From an uncultured Actinomyces sp. (GTDB taxonomy: Bacteria > Actinomycetota > Actinomycetes > Actinomycetales > Actinomycetaceae), in the NCBI GenBank assembly GCA_902773415.1, contig CACYEE010000232.1:1-9602 (forward strand): a stretch of DNA of 9,602 nucleotides, in the 5' to 3' direction. Under the pieces are notes generated by a model. That model was not told the origin of the DNA, made no database searches, and worked only from the letters and a program-made list of their open reading frames with translations. Position numbers and translations under genes: made by a program. Below are positions 1 through 5,951 of this stretch, in pieces (positions within the stretch are counted from its first letter, which is position 1; the number at the start of each line of letters is the position of its first letter).

Positions 1-138
1 AGGCGGTGTTTGCTGCGGAAGAAGGGGCCGTCTCGGAAGGACGCCCGGCTGTTTGCGCAGGCCGGAGAACCGGGTGCCGCAAACGGGACGGCGACGAGCG
101 GAAGCGCCGCGCGAGCGTGCCTGCGCGAGACCGGAGCG

Positions 139-171
139 AGGAAGCCGCGGTCGGGCAGACTGCGGCTTCCT
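139..171. repeat. Perfect 10-bp inverted repeat (stem-loop)
   Basis: AGGAAGCCGC (139-148) is exactly complementary to GCGGCTTCCT (162-171) across a 13-base loop. No T-tract follows on either strand, so it is not a classic intrinsic terminator. It is the strongest single hairpin of the left-hand non-coding segment. It may be part of a structured RNA, a U-tract-less terminator for a gene beyond the left edge, or chance in GC-rich DNA. Confidence 0.5.
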
Positions 172-377
172 GCGGCAGCTTCCCTGGCCTCGGGCATGAA
201 TGCGGGCATTCGTGCCTCTCGGCCCGCCTCGCTGCGAGAGGAAGCGAAACGACCGAACACGGTCCCCCATGCGGCACTGGCCTGCCCCCGTTGCGACGCC
301 GGAGAGCGTGCGCGAGCTTGCGGGACAGCGCGGGAGGCGGCCCTCGCGGGCGTGTGTTGCGTGACCCATTTGCGACG

Positions 378-415
378 CGGGCATTCGTCCGCGCCGTCCG
401 GGCGCGGCATGCCCG
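378..415. repeat. Nested stem-loop just upstream of trmB
   Basis: An outer stem pairs CGGGCAT (378-384) with ATGCCCG (409-415). An inner stem pairs CCGCGCC (389-395) with GGCGCGG (401-407) around the loop GTCCG. A TCGT/C asymmetric internal loop lies between the two stems. The structure ends 13 bases before the trmB start codon. It has no T-tract, so intrinsic termination is unlikely. If transcribed toward trmB it would sit directly before the ribosome binding site; if trmB is leaderless it would be promoter DNA. The fold is read from the sequence and its function is unknown. Confidence 0.5.
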
Positions 416-416
416 A

Positions 417-422
417 TAGGAT
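417..422 (+). promoter_or_regulatory. Possible -10 box or ribosome site for trmB
   Basis: The stretch at 417-422 reads TAGGAT, which fits the actinobacterial -10 pattern TAnnnT and would put the transcription start at about the trmB ATG (429), giving a leaderless mRNA. The overlapping AGGA at 418-421, 7 bases before the ATG, could instead be a Shine-Dalgarno site. No good -35 box is visible 16-19 bases upstream. The two readings exclude each other and the sequence alone does not decide between them. Confidence 0.3.
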
Positions 423-428
423 GGCGCA

Positions 429-1283
429 ATGGACGACACGCAGGCTCACGGCGCCGAGCGCCACGATCGCAGAATCCGCTCGTTTTCCCGGAGGGGAAGC
501 AGGCTTGGACGCAAGTACGAAGACCTGCTCAAGACCCTCGGTCCGAAGTACCTCATCGACGCGCCGCGAGGCAACGCGGCGAGTTCGCTTGCTCCCGATG
601 CGGACATCGACCTTGTTGCCGCCTTCGGACGCCAGGCCCCGCTCGCCGTCGAAATCGGCCCCGGGTCGGGCGAGCAGTGCGTGTCCTGGGCGCTTGCCCA
701 TCCCGACTGGAACGTGCTCGCCGTGGAGGCGTGGCATCCGGGAGCGGCGCGCTGCGTCGCCCGCATCGTGCGCGAGGAAGCGCAGAACGTGCGCGTCCTT
801 GAGGCGGATGCGGCGCAGGCGCTTCCCGTCGTCTTCGGCCTGGCAAGCGCGGGAATCGACGACGCCGCGCGCGTTCGCGAGCTTGGCGCAACCCTCGCTG
901 CCGAGCATCCCGGAGCCGCAAATCCACGCGCCCGCGAGATATGGACGTTCTTCCCCGACCCGTGGCGCAAGAAGCGCCATTTCAAGCGTCGGCTTGTCAA
1001 CGACGCCTTTGCGGGCATCGTCGCCGGCTGCCTCGAGACGGGAGGGGCATGGCGTCTGGCGACCGACTGGGACACGTATGCGTGGCCCATGCGCGACGTC
1101 GTCGAAGCAAGCGCCTTCTTCGACAACCCCTTCCTTGGCGAACGCCCGGACGAAGCCGACGAGGCGGGTCCCGGCCGCGGCGGATTCGCGCCTCGGTGGG
1201 ACGGACGGGTCATGACGCGATTCGAACAGCGCGGCCTTCAAGCGGGGCGAAACGTCCATGACGTCACCGGCATCCGCATCTGA
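429..1283 (+). CDS. trmB: tRNA (guanine46-N7)-methyltransferase TrmB
   Basis: This 284-residue protein should transfer a methyl group from S-adenosylmethionine to N7 of G46 in the tRNA variable loop, in the cytoplasm. The sequence shows an N-terminal RRIRSFSRRGSR stretch (14-25), the SAM-binding motif VEIGPGSGE (74-82), an acidic residue after the next strand (E100 in LAVEAW), D127 in LEADAAQ, the family signature FFPDPWRKKRHFKRRLV (174-190) and the C-terminal TRFEQRG motif (263-269). It is longer than the roughly 240-residue E. coli enzyme because of an N-terminal extension and an extra stretch of about 35 residues (134-168) before FFPDPW. The ATG at 429 keeps the RIRSF segment that I recall from actinobacterial homologues, and has AGGA 7 bases upstream. 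The 3' end overlaps hemW by 26 bases, suggesting co-transcription and translational coupling. The assignment is secure from motifs. Confidence 0.95.
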   Translation: MDDTQAHGAERHDRRIRSFSRRGSRLGRKYEDLLKTLGPKYLIDAPRGNAASSLAPDADIDLVAAFGRQAPLAVEIGPGSGEQCVSWALAHPDWNVLAVEAWHPGAARCVARIVREEAQNVRVLEADAAQALPVVFGLASAGIDDAARVRELGATLAAEHPGAANPRAREIWTFFPDPWRKKRHFKRRLVNDAFAGIVAGCLETGGAWRLATDWDTYAWPMRDVVEASAFFDNPFLGERPDEADEAGPGRGGFAPRWDGRVMTRFEQRGLQAGRNVHDVTGIRI

Positions 1284-2481
1284 CGGCCAAGGTGCCCCTT
1301 CCTTGGCCGGGGCAAGCCTTCAGGCCGGCCTCTCCGCCTACGTCCACATTCCCTTCTGTGCGGCGCGCTGCGGATACTGCGACTTCAACACGTACACGAA
1401 GCTGGATTTCCCCGGCGGAGCGTCGCTATCCGGCTATCGGCGAACCCTCGAGCGCGAAATCGAGCTGAGCCGCCATGCGCTCGGCGTCGCGAGCGAGCCG
1501 CCTTCCTTCCAAACCGTGTTCTTCGGAGGCGGAACGCCGACAATGCTTCCCCCGTCCGAACTCGCGGCGATTGTCGAATCGCTGCGTGCGGCCTTCGGCC
1601 TTGCCCCGGATGCCGAAGTCACGACGGAGGCGAATCCCGAAACCGTCACGCAAGAATCGCTCGAAGCCCTCGCGGCCGGCGGTTTCACGCGCATCTCCTT
1701 CGGAATGCAATCGGCGAGCGAACGTGTCCTGCGGCTTCTCGACCGCGCCCACAGCGACGGCCAGGTTGCGCGCGCCGTCGGCTGGGCGCGCTCTCTCGGT
1801 CTGGAAACCTCCGTGGACCTCATCTACGGAACCCCGACAGAGACCGCAGCCGAATGGGACCGTTCGCTTCACGAGGCGATCGGCCTCGGCGTCGACCATG
1901 TCAGCGCCTACGCGCTGACAATCGAACCCGGCACGAAAATGGGGGCGAAAGCGCGGCGCGGGGAACTGCCCGGCGTCGACGAGGATACCCAGGCCGAACG
2001 CTACGAGCGGGCCGACGAAATCCTCTCGGCGGCCGGGCTCGCGTGGTACGAAATCTCGAACTGGGCCCGGCCGGGCCACGAATGCAGGCACAACATGGTC
2101 TACTGGCGCGGCGGAAACTGGTGGGGCTACGGCCCGGGCGCCCATACGCATATCGACGGCACGCGCCTGTGGAACCTCAAGCATCCGCTCGCCTACGCCG
2201 CGAAGATTGCGAACGGGGAGCTGGGCGTCGACGGATTTGAAAGGCTCACGCGCGTCGAACGCGCCGAGGAACAGGTCATGCTCGCCATACGGCTCTCCGA
2301 AGGATTTACGGCCAACGCCCAAGCGCTGGAGCGGCTCGCCGAAGACGGCCTCGTCGAATTCCTGCCGTCGGTCCCGACTGCCGCGAGCGCCGCAGGCGAG
2401 GCGAAGGCGCACGCCCGGCTGACGCTCCGAGGCAGGCTTCTTGCCGACGAAGCGACGCGGCGCCTGTGGGACTTCCTCTAA
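1258..2481 (+). CDS. hemW: HemW-like radical SAM heme chaperone
   Basis: This 407-residue protein belongs to the radical SAM HemN/HemW family. The iron-sulfur cluster motif CxxxCxxC is C34-C38-C41 inside the conserved VHIPFCAARCGYCDFNTY stretch, followed by GGGTP (90-94) and a C-terminal RHNMVYW segment (277-283) with GYGPGAH (290-296). After the third cysteine comes D-F rather than the extra cysteine of true coproporphyrinogen dehydrogenase HemN (CxxCxC). That, together with the HN..YW motif, points to HemW, which binds heme and delivers it to apoproteins, rather than to a heme-synthesis oxidase. The start ATG lies within trmB and has only a G-rich, rather distant upstream stretch, so translation probably relies on coupling. 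About 27 residues precede the first conserved strand. The gene ends 30 bases from a convergent gene. Many databases still label such genes hemN. Confidence 0.93.
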   Translation: MTSPASASDGQGAPSLAGASLQAGLSAYVHIPFCAARCGYCDFNTYTKLDFPGGASLSGYRRTLEREIELSRHALGVASEPPSFQTVFFGGGTPTMLPPSELAAIVESLRAAFGLAPDAEVTTEANPETVTQESLEALAAGGFTRISFGMQSASERVLRLLDRAHSDGQVARAVGWARSLGLETSVDLIYGTPTETAAEWDRSLHEAIGLGVDHVSAYALTIEPGTKMGAKARRGELPGVDEDTQAERYERADEILSAAGLAWYEISNWARPGHECRHNMVYWRGGNWWGYGPGAHTHIDGTRLWNLKHPLAYAAKIANGELGVDGFERLTRVERAEEQVMLAIRLSEGFTANAQALERLAEDGLVEFLPSVPTAASAAGEAKAHARLTLRGRLLADEATRRLWDFL

Positions 2482-2482
2482 A

Positions 2483-2507
2483 GGTCCGGGTGCGCCCGCG
2501 CGGGGCC
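2483..2507. terminator. Possible stem-loop between convergent genes
   Basis: Only 30 bases separate the hemW stop (2479-2481) from the stop of the convergent gene (2512-2514). They contain a GC-rich element: GGTCC (2483-2487) can pair with GGGCC (2503-2507), one pair being G-U. Inside this are GGG-TGCG-CCC (2488-2497) and the overlapping palindrome CCCGCGCGGG (2495-2504). No T-run follows on either strand. It may act as a bidirectional U-tract-less terminator, which is common in high-GC actinobacteria, but this is inference. Confidence 0.3.
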
Positions 2508-2511
2508 TCCC

Positions 2512-3516
2512 TCAGGCGGCAGGGGCCGTGACGAAGTCGATAAGCTCCTCGATGCGGCCGAGAAGGCTCGGCTCGAGATCCTTGTAGGTTCGCACCGCGC
2601 CGAGAATGCGTGCCCATCCCAGGCCCGTTGCCGCCTGAAGCACCTCGCGGCTTGCCTCGCCAAGATACGCCGGGCGCGATTTGCGCGAAAGCATGCGAAC
2701 CGGCAGGCCACGCTCCTCGACGTCCCCGCTCGCCTCCTCGAGAAGGCGAGGAAGCCAGCCGATGCGATGCAGCGTTCCGAGCTTGATGTCCTCGGACTTG
2801 GGAACGGCAGGCCACTGGCGCAAACCGAGCACGGAGGGTTTGACGGCCTGCCACACGTCAACATACGGGTGGCCGAGAACGAGGACGCTGTCGAAGCGCA
2901 TCGCGCTCTCGGCGATTCTCGATTCCTTCGAGCCGGGAACGAGATGGTCGACAAGCACTCCGGCCCGGCGTTTCGGCCCCGGCCTGAAGACTTCGAGCAC
3001 GTCGAGAAGATTGTCGGCACCGAACAGCTCCTCAACCACGATTCCCTCGTAGGCCAAATCCTCTCCCCAGACCTTGGCGACAAGCTCGGCGTCGTGCTTG
3101 CCTTCGACCCAGATGCGCGAAGCCTGCGCAATGCGCGGCCGATGCGCCACGTGCAGGGAACCCGAGGCGGTGACGGTTCGCCCCGCAACCGTCTTGACCG
3201 CAGGCTTCGACGGTTTGCGTTCGGGCAGGCGAACATCGGCAGGCTCGCCGTCAATCCAGTAACCGCGCCCGAACGGGAAGGAACGGCGCGCCCCGCCGCG
3301 CCCTTCAAGCACCATCTGCCATTGTCCGGCAACACGCTTGACGGCGACAATCTCGCCAACGAAACCCGATTCGACATCCTCGAGAACCATGCCGGTTTCG
3401 GCCATGACAGGCTTCGATTCGCGGATCTTCGACCTCTCCTTCTCCCGCCGTACGTGAGGGTTCGAGGAAAGGACGTCGTTGCCGTAACGGTCGGCATGCC
3501 GGCGAGGAACGGGCAT
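2512..3516 (-). CDS. DUF3097 family protein with Toprim-like motifs
   Basis: This 334-residue protein has no known function. I recognise the DUF3097 pattern: DRYGNDVL (9-16), GMVLEDVESGFVGEIV (42-57), RIWVEGKHDAELVAKVWG (134-151), GVLVDHLVPGSKESRI (186-201), GHPYVDVWQAVKP (215-227) and the C-terminal DLEPSLLGRIEELIDFVT (313-330). The VEGKHD motif with a downstream LVD strand resembles the acidic core of Toprim domains (RNase M5, primases, topoisomerases), so a nucleic-acid role is possible but unproven. I place the start at the ATG at 3516 because GGGAG lies 6 bases upstream and conserved sequence begins soon after. The frame stays open back to 3723, giving 69 further residues that look unlike the family. 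It is probably a little longer than usual, with extra residues before the C-terminal motif. The gene is divergent from hrcA across a CIRCE-bearing region and convergent with hemW. No signal peptide or membrane segment is visible. Confidence 0.85.
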   Translation of the reverse strand: MPVPRRHADRYGNDVLSSNPHVRREKERSKIRESKPVMAETGMVLEDVESGFVGEIVAVKRVAGQWQMVLEGRGGARRSFPFGRGYWIDGEPADVRLPERKPSKPAVKTVAGRTVTASGSLHVAHRPRIAQASRIWVEGKHDAELVAKVWGEDLAYEGIVVEELFGADNLLDVLEVFRPGPKRRAGVLVDHLVPGSKESRIAESAMRFDSVLVLGHPYVDVWQAVKPSVLGLRQWPAVPKSEDIKLGTLHRIGWLPRLLEEASGDVEERGLPVRMLSRKSRPAYLGEASREVLQAATGLGWARILGAVRTYKDLEPSLLGRIEELIDFVTAPAA

Positions 3517-3522
3517 GGGCAG

Positions 3523-3527
3523 CTCCC
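3523..3527 (-). promoter_or_regulatory. Ribosome binding site of the DUF3097 gene
   Basis: GGGAG on the minus strand lies 6 bases before the ATG at 3516. It is the best ribosome site near any in-frame start of this gene. The upstream GTG at 3567 has no purine-rich stretch before it, so this site decides the chosen start. Confidence 0.6.
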
Positions 3528-3597
3528 AAAGGTCGTGCGGCGCGGATGCGCCGTCGGAGAATCTCACGCCAACAAGGCTAGGCGTGCGATTGGCGAG

Positions 3598-3626
3598 AGC
3601 GTAGTATTGGCACTCGGGCGCGTCGA
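3598..3626 (-). promoter_or_regulatory. Possible promoter of the DUF3097 gene
   Basis: On the minus strand, TCGACG (3626-3621, four of six matches to TTGACA) is followed after 17 bases by TACGCT (3603-3598), which fits TAnnnT. The CIRCE operator overlaps the -35 box and the spacer, so HrcA bound there would cover this promoter too. The resulting leader would be about 75 bases long. The boxes are weak matches and this is a prediction only. Confidence 0.25.
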
Positions 3627-3633
3627 GTGCCAC
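3607..3633. promoter_or_regulatory. CIRCE operator (HrcA binding site)
   Basis: The half sites TTGGCACTC (3607-3615) and GAGTGCCAC (3625-3633) are separated by exactly 9 bases. The consensus is TTAGCACTC-N9-GAGTGCTAA, so the matches are 8 of 9 and 7 of 9, and the inner 8 bases of each arm (3608-3615 and 3625-3632) are perfectly complementary. It lies 110 bases before the hrcA start codon. CIRCE is the known operator of the heat-shock repressor HrcA, whose gene follows, so autoregulation of hrcA-dnaJ is well supported. The element also lies in the 5' region of the divergent DUF3097 gene. Confidence 0.9.
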
Positions 3634-3647
3634 TCCTCGCGTTTTCG

Positions 3648-3653
3648 TAGAAT
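3648..3653 (+). promoter_or_regulatory. Putative -10 box of hrcA
   Basis: TAGAAT matches TATAAT at five of six positions and lies 14 bases after the CIRCE element, whose right half would occupy the -35 region. HrcA binding there would block the polymerase. No good -35 hexamer is seen at standard spacing. Transcription would start near 3660, giving a leader of about 83 bases before hrcA. Confidence 0.5.
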
Positions 3654-3742
3654 CTCGCGGGCACCCGCATGCCACCGGCCCGACGCGCAATGCGACGGCG
3701 GGTACCGCAGGCCCGCGCGGCACGACAGGAAGGGAGGCCGAG

Positions 3743-4819
3743 ATGGCTCCGGCACCACGAACGCGCCACTCGGGATCCCCGCAGGAAAAAGGCGCATCCG
3801 GGCGACGCCGCGCGCGCGTCCTCGATGCGATTGTGCGGGACTACGTCTCAACGCACGAGCCGGTCGGCTCGCGCGCGCTCGTCGAACGCTACTGTCTGGG
3901 CGTCTCGCCCGCAACGATTCGCAACGACATGGCAGCGCTCGAGGAAAAGGGATTCCTCACGCAGCCGCACACCTCGGCCGGCCGCGTGCCGACCGACGCC
4001 GGATACCGTTCCTTCGTCGATTCGATCGACGAACTCAAGCCGCTGTCGGCACCCGAACGCCGCGCCATCGAAAGGCTCCTCGACGGCGCGGCCGACCTCG
4101 ACGACGTCGTCACGCGCGCCGTCCGGCTCCTCGCCCAGATCACGAACCAGGTCGCCGTCGTCCAGTATCCCTCCCTCCAGCGGGCAACCCTGCGCCACCT
4201 CGACCTTATCCCGCTGGGAGACACCCGCGCGATGCTTGTCATCATCACCGACGCGGGAAGGGTCGAGCAGCGCACGCTCGCCCTGGCGCGCCCGATCGAT
4301 TCCGCCCGCCTCGACGCTCTCGGCAAGAAGCTCAACTCGCGATGCGGCGGCTCCCAGCTTGCCGAACTCGCCAAAGCCTTCGACTCGATCGCCGCCGAAC
4401 TCGACCCCGCCGAAAGCCCGACGCTCGGCCCCGTCGTCGTCGCCGTCGCCCGCGCGGTCATCGCCGCAGTCGATGCGGATTCGGAAGAGCGCGTCGTCCT
4501 CGCCGGAACCGCGAACCTTTCGCGCAACGCCACGGACTTCGCGAACACGATTGCGCCCGTTCTCGACCTGCTCGAAGAACAGGTCATCCTCCTCAAGCTC
4601 ATGGCCGCGATGAACGACGGCGTCGCAGTTTCCATCGGCCACGAAAACAGGCACGAAGGCCTCGGCGAGGCCAGCGTCGTCGCCGCAAACTACGACGTCG
4701 ACGGAGCCCTCGCCGGGCACGTCGGTGTGGTCGGCCCAACTCGCATGGACTATCCCGGCGCGATGGCAGCCGTCTACGCTATTTCGCGGTACCTCTCGGA
4801 CATCCTCACCGGAAAGTAA
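3743..4819 (+). CDS. hrcA: Heat-inducible transcription repressor HrcA
   Basis: This 358-residue protein is the repressor that binds CIRCE operators and controls class I heat-shock genes. The N-terminal winged helix carries SPATIRNDMAALEEKG (55-70), the recognition region, followed by the wing QPHTSAGRVPTDAGYR (74-89). A central GAF-like region follows, and the C-terminus has the typical GVVGPTRMDYPGAMAAVYA segment starting near residue 328. About 20 basic residues precede the usual family start. The ATG at 3743 is nevertheless supported by AGGGAGG (3731-3737) 5 bases upstream. A CIRCE element lies in its promoter region, so it should repress itself and dnaJ. In other bacteria HrcA needs GroEL to stay active; no groEL lies in this window. 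The stop codon overlaps the ribosome site of dnaJ, indicating a shared transcript. Confidence 0.97.
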   Translation: MAPAPRTRHSGSPQEKGASGRRRARVLDAIVRDYVSTHEPVGSRALVERYCLGVSPATIRNDMAALEEKGFLTQPHTSAGRVPTDAGYRSFVDSIDELKPLSAPERRAIERLLDGAADLDDVVTRAVRLLAQITNQVAVVQYPSLQRATLRHLDLIPLGDTRAMLVIITDAGRVEQRTLALARPIDSARLDALGKKLNSRCGGSQLAELAKAFDSIAAELDPAESPTLGPVVVAVARAVIAAVDADSEERVVLAGTANLSRNATDFANTIAPVLDLLEEQVILLKLMAAMNDGVAVSIGHENRHEGLGEASVVAANYDVDGALAGHVGVVGPTRMDYPGAMAAVYAISRYLSDILTGK

Positions 4820-4823
4820 AGGA
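4818..4823 (+). promoter_or_regulatory. Ribosome binding site fixing the dnaJ GTG start
   Basis: AAAGGA overlaps the hrcA stop codon (4817-4819) and stands 6 bases before the GTG at 4830. It supports GTG as the dnaJ start over the in-frame ATG at 4725, which lies deep inside hrcA and would add 35 residues ahead of the J domain. Confidence 0.75.
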
Positions 4824-4829
4824 AAACAG

Positions 4830-5951
4830 GTGGCAGATTTCTACGACATTCTCGGCGTTGCCAGGGACGCATCGGCATCCGACATCAAGAAGGCCTACCG
4901 CAAGCTCGCCCGCACGCTCCACCCCGATGTTGCCGGCCCTGACAAGGCCGAAGAGTTCAAGGCCGTCAACGAAGCCTACGACGTGCTCTCCGACGAGGAA
5001 AAGCGCCGCCTGTACGACATGGGCGGCGAAGAAGCCCTCTCCGGTGCAGGATTCGCTCCCGGCGGCGGCTTCGGCTCCTTCGAGGACATCTTCTCCGCGT
5101 TCTTCGGCCCGATGGGAGGCCCCTCGCGCGGCCCGGCCCCGCGCGGCCGGCGCGGCCAGGACGCCCTCGTCAGCCTCGACCTCACGCTCGAGGATGTCGT
5201 CTTCGGGGCCGAAAAGGAACTGACGCCGACGCTCATGGTCGAATGCCCCGTCTGCGAGGGCTCGTGCGCCAAGGAGGGAACCGGCCCGACCACCTGCGGA
5301 CAATGCCAGGGCACGGGCATGGTCCAGCGGGTGACGAACTCGATTCTCGGGCAGATGGTGACCACGGCACCCTGCCCCGCCTGCCAAGGCCACGGCACCG
5401 TCATCCTCAGCCCCTGCCACGAATGCTCCGGGCAGGGGCGCGTGCGCGCGGTCCAGTCGATGAAAGTCAAGGTTCCCGCGGGCGTCGAGGAAGGAATGAG
5501 GATTCGGATGCCGGGAAAGGGCGACGCCGGCATCGAAGGCGGTGCCCCCGGCGACCTGTTTGCCGAGGTGCATATCGAACCTCACCCGGTATTCTCCCGT
5601 GCCGGCGACGACCTTGTGTGCGAGTTGCGCATCCCGATGACCTCCGCTGCACTCGGAACGACAATGACGATCGAAACGCTCGACGGCACCCGCGAGATCG
5701 AGATTCCCGCCGGTACTCCCTCCGGTGACGTCATCACGCTGTCCGGGCTCGGTGTCGGACGCCTCCATCGCGAAGGCCGCGGCGACCTGCGGGTCGGCAT
5801 GACCGTGCAGACCCCGACGAAGCTCGACGACGCCCAGCGCGACCTTCTCCATGCCTTGGCAAGACTTCGGGGCGAAGAAAACCCGCCGGCGTCCCTGACC
5901 GCCCACAGGGAATCGATTTTCGACAAGATCCGAGGCAGGTTCGCACGATGA
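4830..5951 (+). CDS. dnaJ: Chaperone protein DnaJ (DnaJ2 type)
   Basis: This 373-residue protein is the Hsp40 co-chaperone that stimulates the DnaK ATPase and presents unfolded proteins. The J domain begins at the second residue (ADFYDILGVARDAS) and contains HPD at 31-33. A Gly/Phe-rich linker follows (71-96). The zinc domain has four cysteine pairs: CPVCEGSC (139-146), CGQCQGTG (156-163), CPACQGHG (182-189) and CHECSGQG (196-203). The C-terminal substrate-binding domains include VKVPAGVEEGMRIRMPGKG (213-231). The first zinc repeat has Cys146 where the consensus CxxCxGxG has glycine. Being next to hrcA and without grpE or dnaK nearby marks it as the second, CIRCE-controlled DnaJ that many actinobacteria carry besides the dnaK-linked one. 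It starts with GTG 10 bases after hrcA, and its stop overlaps the rsmE start (ATGA). Confidence 0.95.
   Translation: MADFYDILGVARDASASDIKKAYRKLARTLHPDVAGPDKAEEFKAVNEAYDVLSDEEKRRLYDMGGEEALSGAGFAPGGGFGSFEDIFSAFFGPMGGPSRGPAPRGRRGQDALVSLDLTLEDVVFGAEKELTPTLMVECPVCEGSCAKEGTGPTTCGQCQGTGMVQRVTNSILGQMVTTAPCPACQGHGTVILSPCHECSGQGRVRAVQSMKVKVPAGVEEGMRIRMPGKGDAGIEGGAPGDLFAEVHIEPHPVFSRAGDDLVCELRIPMTSAALGTTMTIETLDGTREIEIPAGTPSGDVITLSGLGVGRLHREGRGDLRVGMTVQTPTKLDDAQRDLLHALARLRGEENPPASLTAHRESIFDKIRGRFAR

Larger units (their letters stand above)
1..428. other. Hairpin-rich region with no defensible gene
   Basis: I find no convincing coding sequence here. Several frames on both strands are open across most of it, including one plus frame that stays open into trmB, but this is expected in stop-poor GC-rich DNA. 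The translations are arginine- and alanine-rich, match nothing I recognise, and lack the regular third-position G/C of the real genes. What the segment does hold is a series of inverted repeats: 51-84 (7 bp outer arms with a CCGG/CCGG inner stem), 139-171 (10 bp perfect), 193-216 (11 bp with one mismatch), 215-241 (7 bp perfect), 251-264 (5 bp with a 4-base loop) and 378-415 (two nested 7 bp stems). The 12-mer GCGGGCATTCGT occurs at 202-213 and 377-388. I found no RNase P, SRP, tmRNA or tRNA signatures. A minus-strand gene running off the left edge, for example starting near 411, cannot be excluded. Confidence 0.5.

Noticed and set aside
1..428. RNase P RNA, tmRNA, SRP RNA or tRNA in the left segment
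   Set aside because: I looked on both strands for conserved landmarks (GAGGAAAGTCC, GGTTCGA-type T-arms, the SRP GGAAGGAAGCA core) and found none.
10..1215. Long plus-strand open frame (401 codons) from the left edge through trmB
   Set aside because: It is a shadow frame over trmB. The product is Arg/Ser/Pro-rich with no family features, while trmB in another frame carries all signature motifs.
3566..3598. Riboswitch or attenuator in the DUF3097 leader
   Set aside because: CACGCC/GGCGTG (6 bp, 10-base loop) and GCCAA/TTGGC can form, but they are short, mutually overlapping and match no known riboswitch.
3567..3723. Longer N-terminus for the DUF3097 protein, from 3723 or GTG 3567
   Set aside because: The added residues do not resemble the family, lack a ribosome site and would run through the CIRCE/promoter region (from 3723). 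The ATG at 3516 has GGGAG at 6 bases.
4725..4829. dnaJ start at the upstream in-frame ATG 4725
   Set aside because: It lies inside hrcA and adds 35 residues unlike DnaJ. The GTG at 4830 places the J domain at the N-terminus and has AAAGGA upstream.
2767..5223. Very long plus-strand open frame (818 codons) crossing DUF3097, hrcA and dnaJ
   Set aside because: It runs antisense to DUF3097 and out of frame through hrcA and dnaJ, giving an arginine-rich translation. High GC content leaves few stops in that frame.
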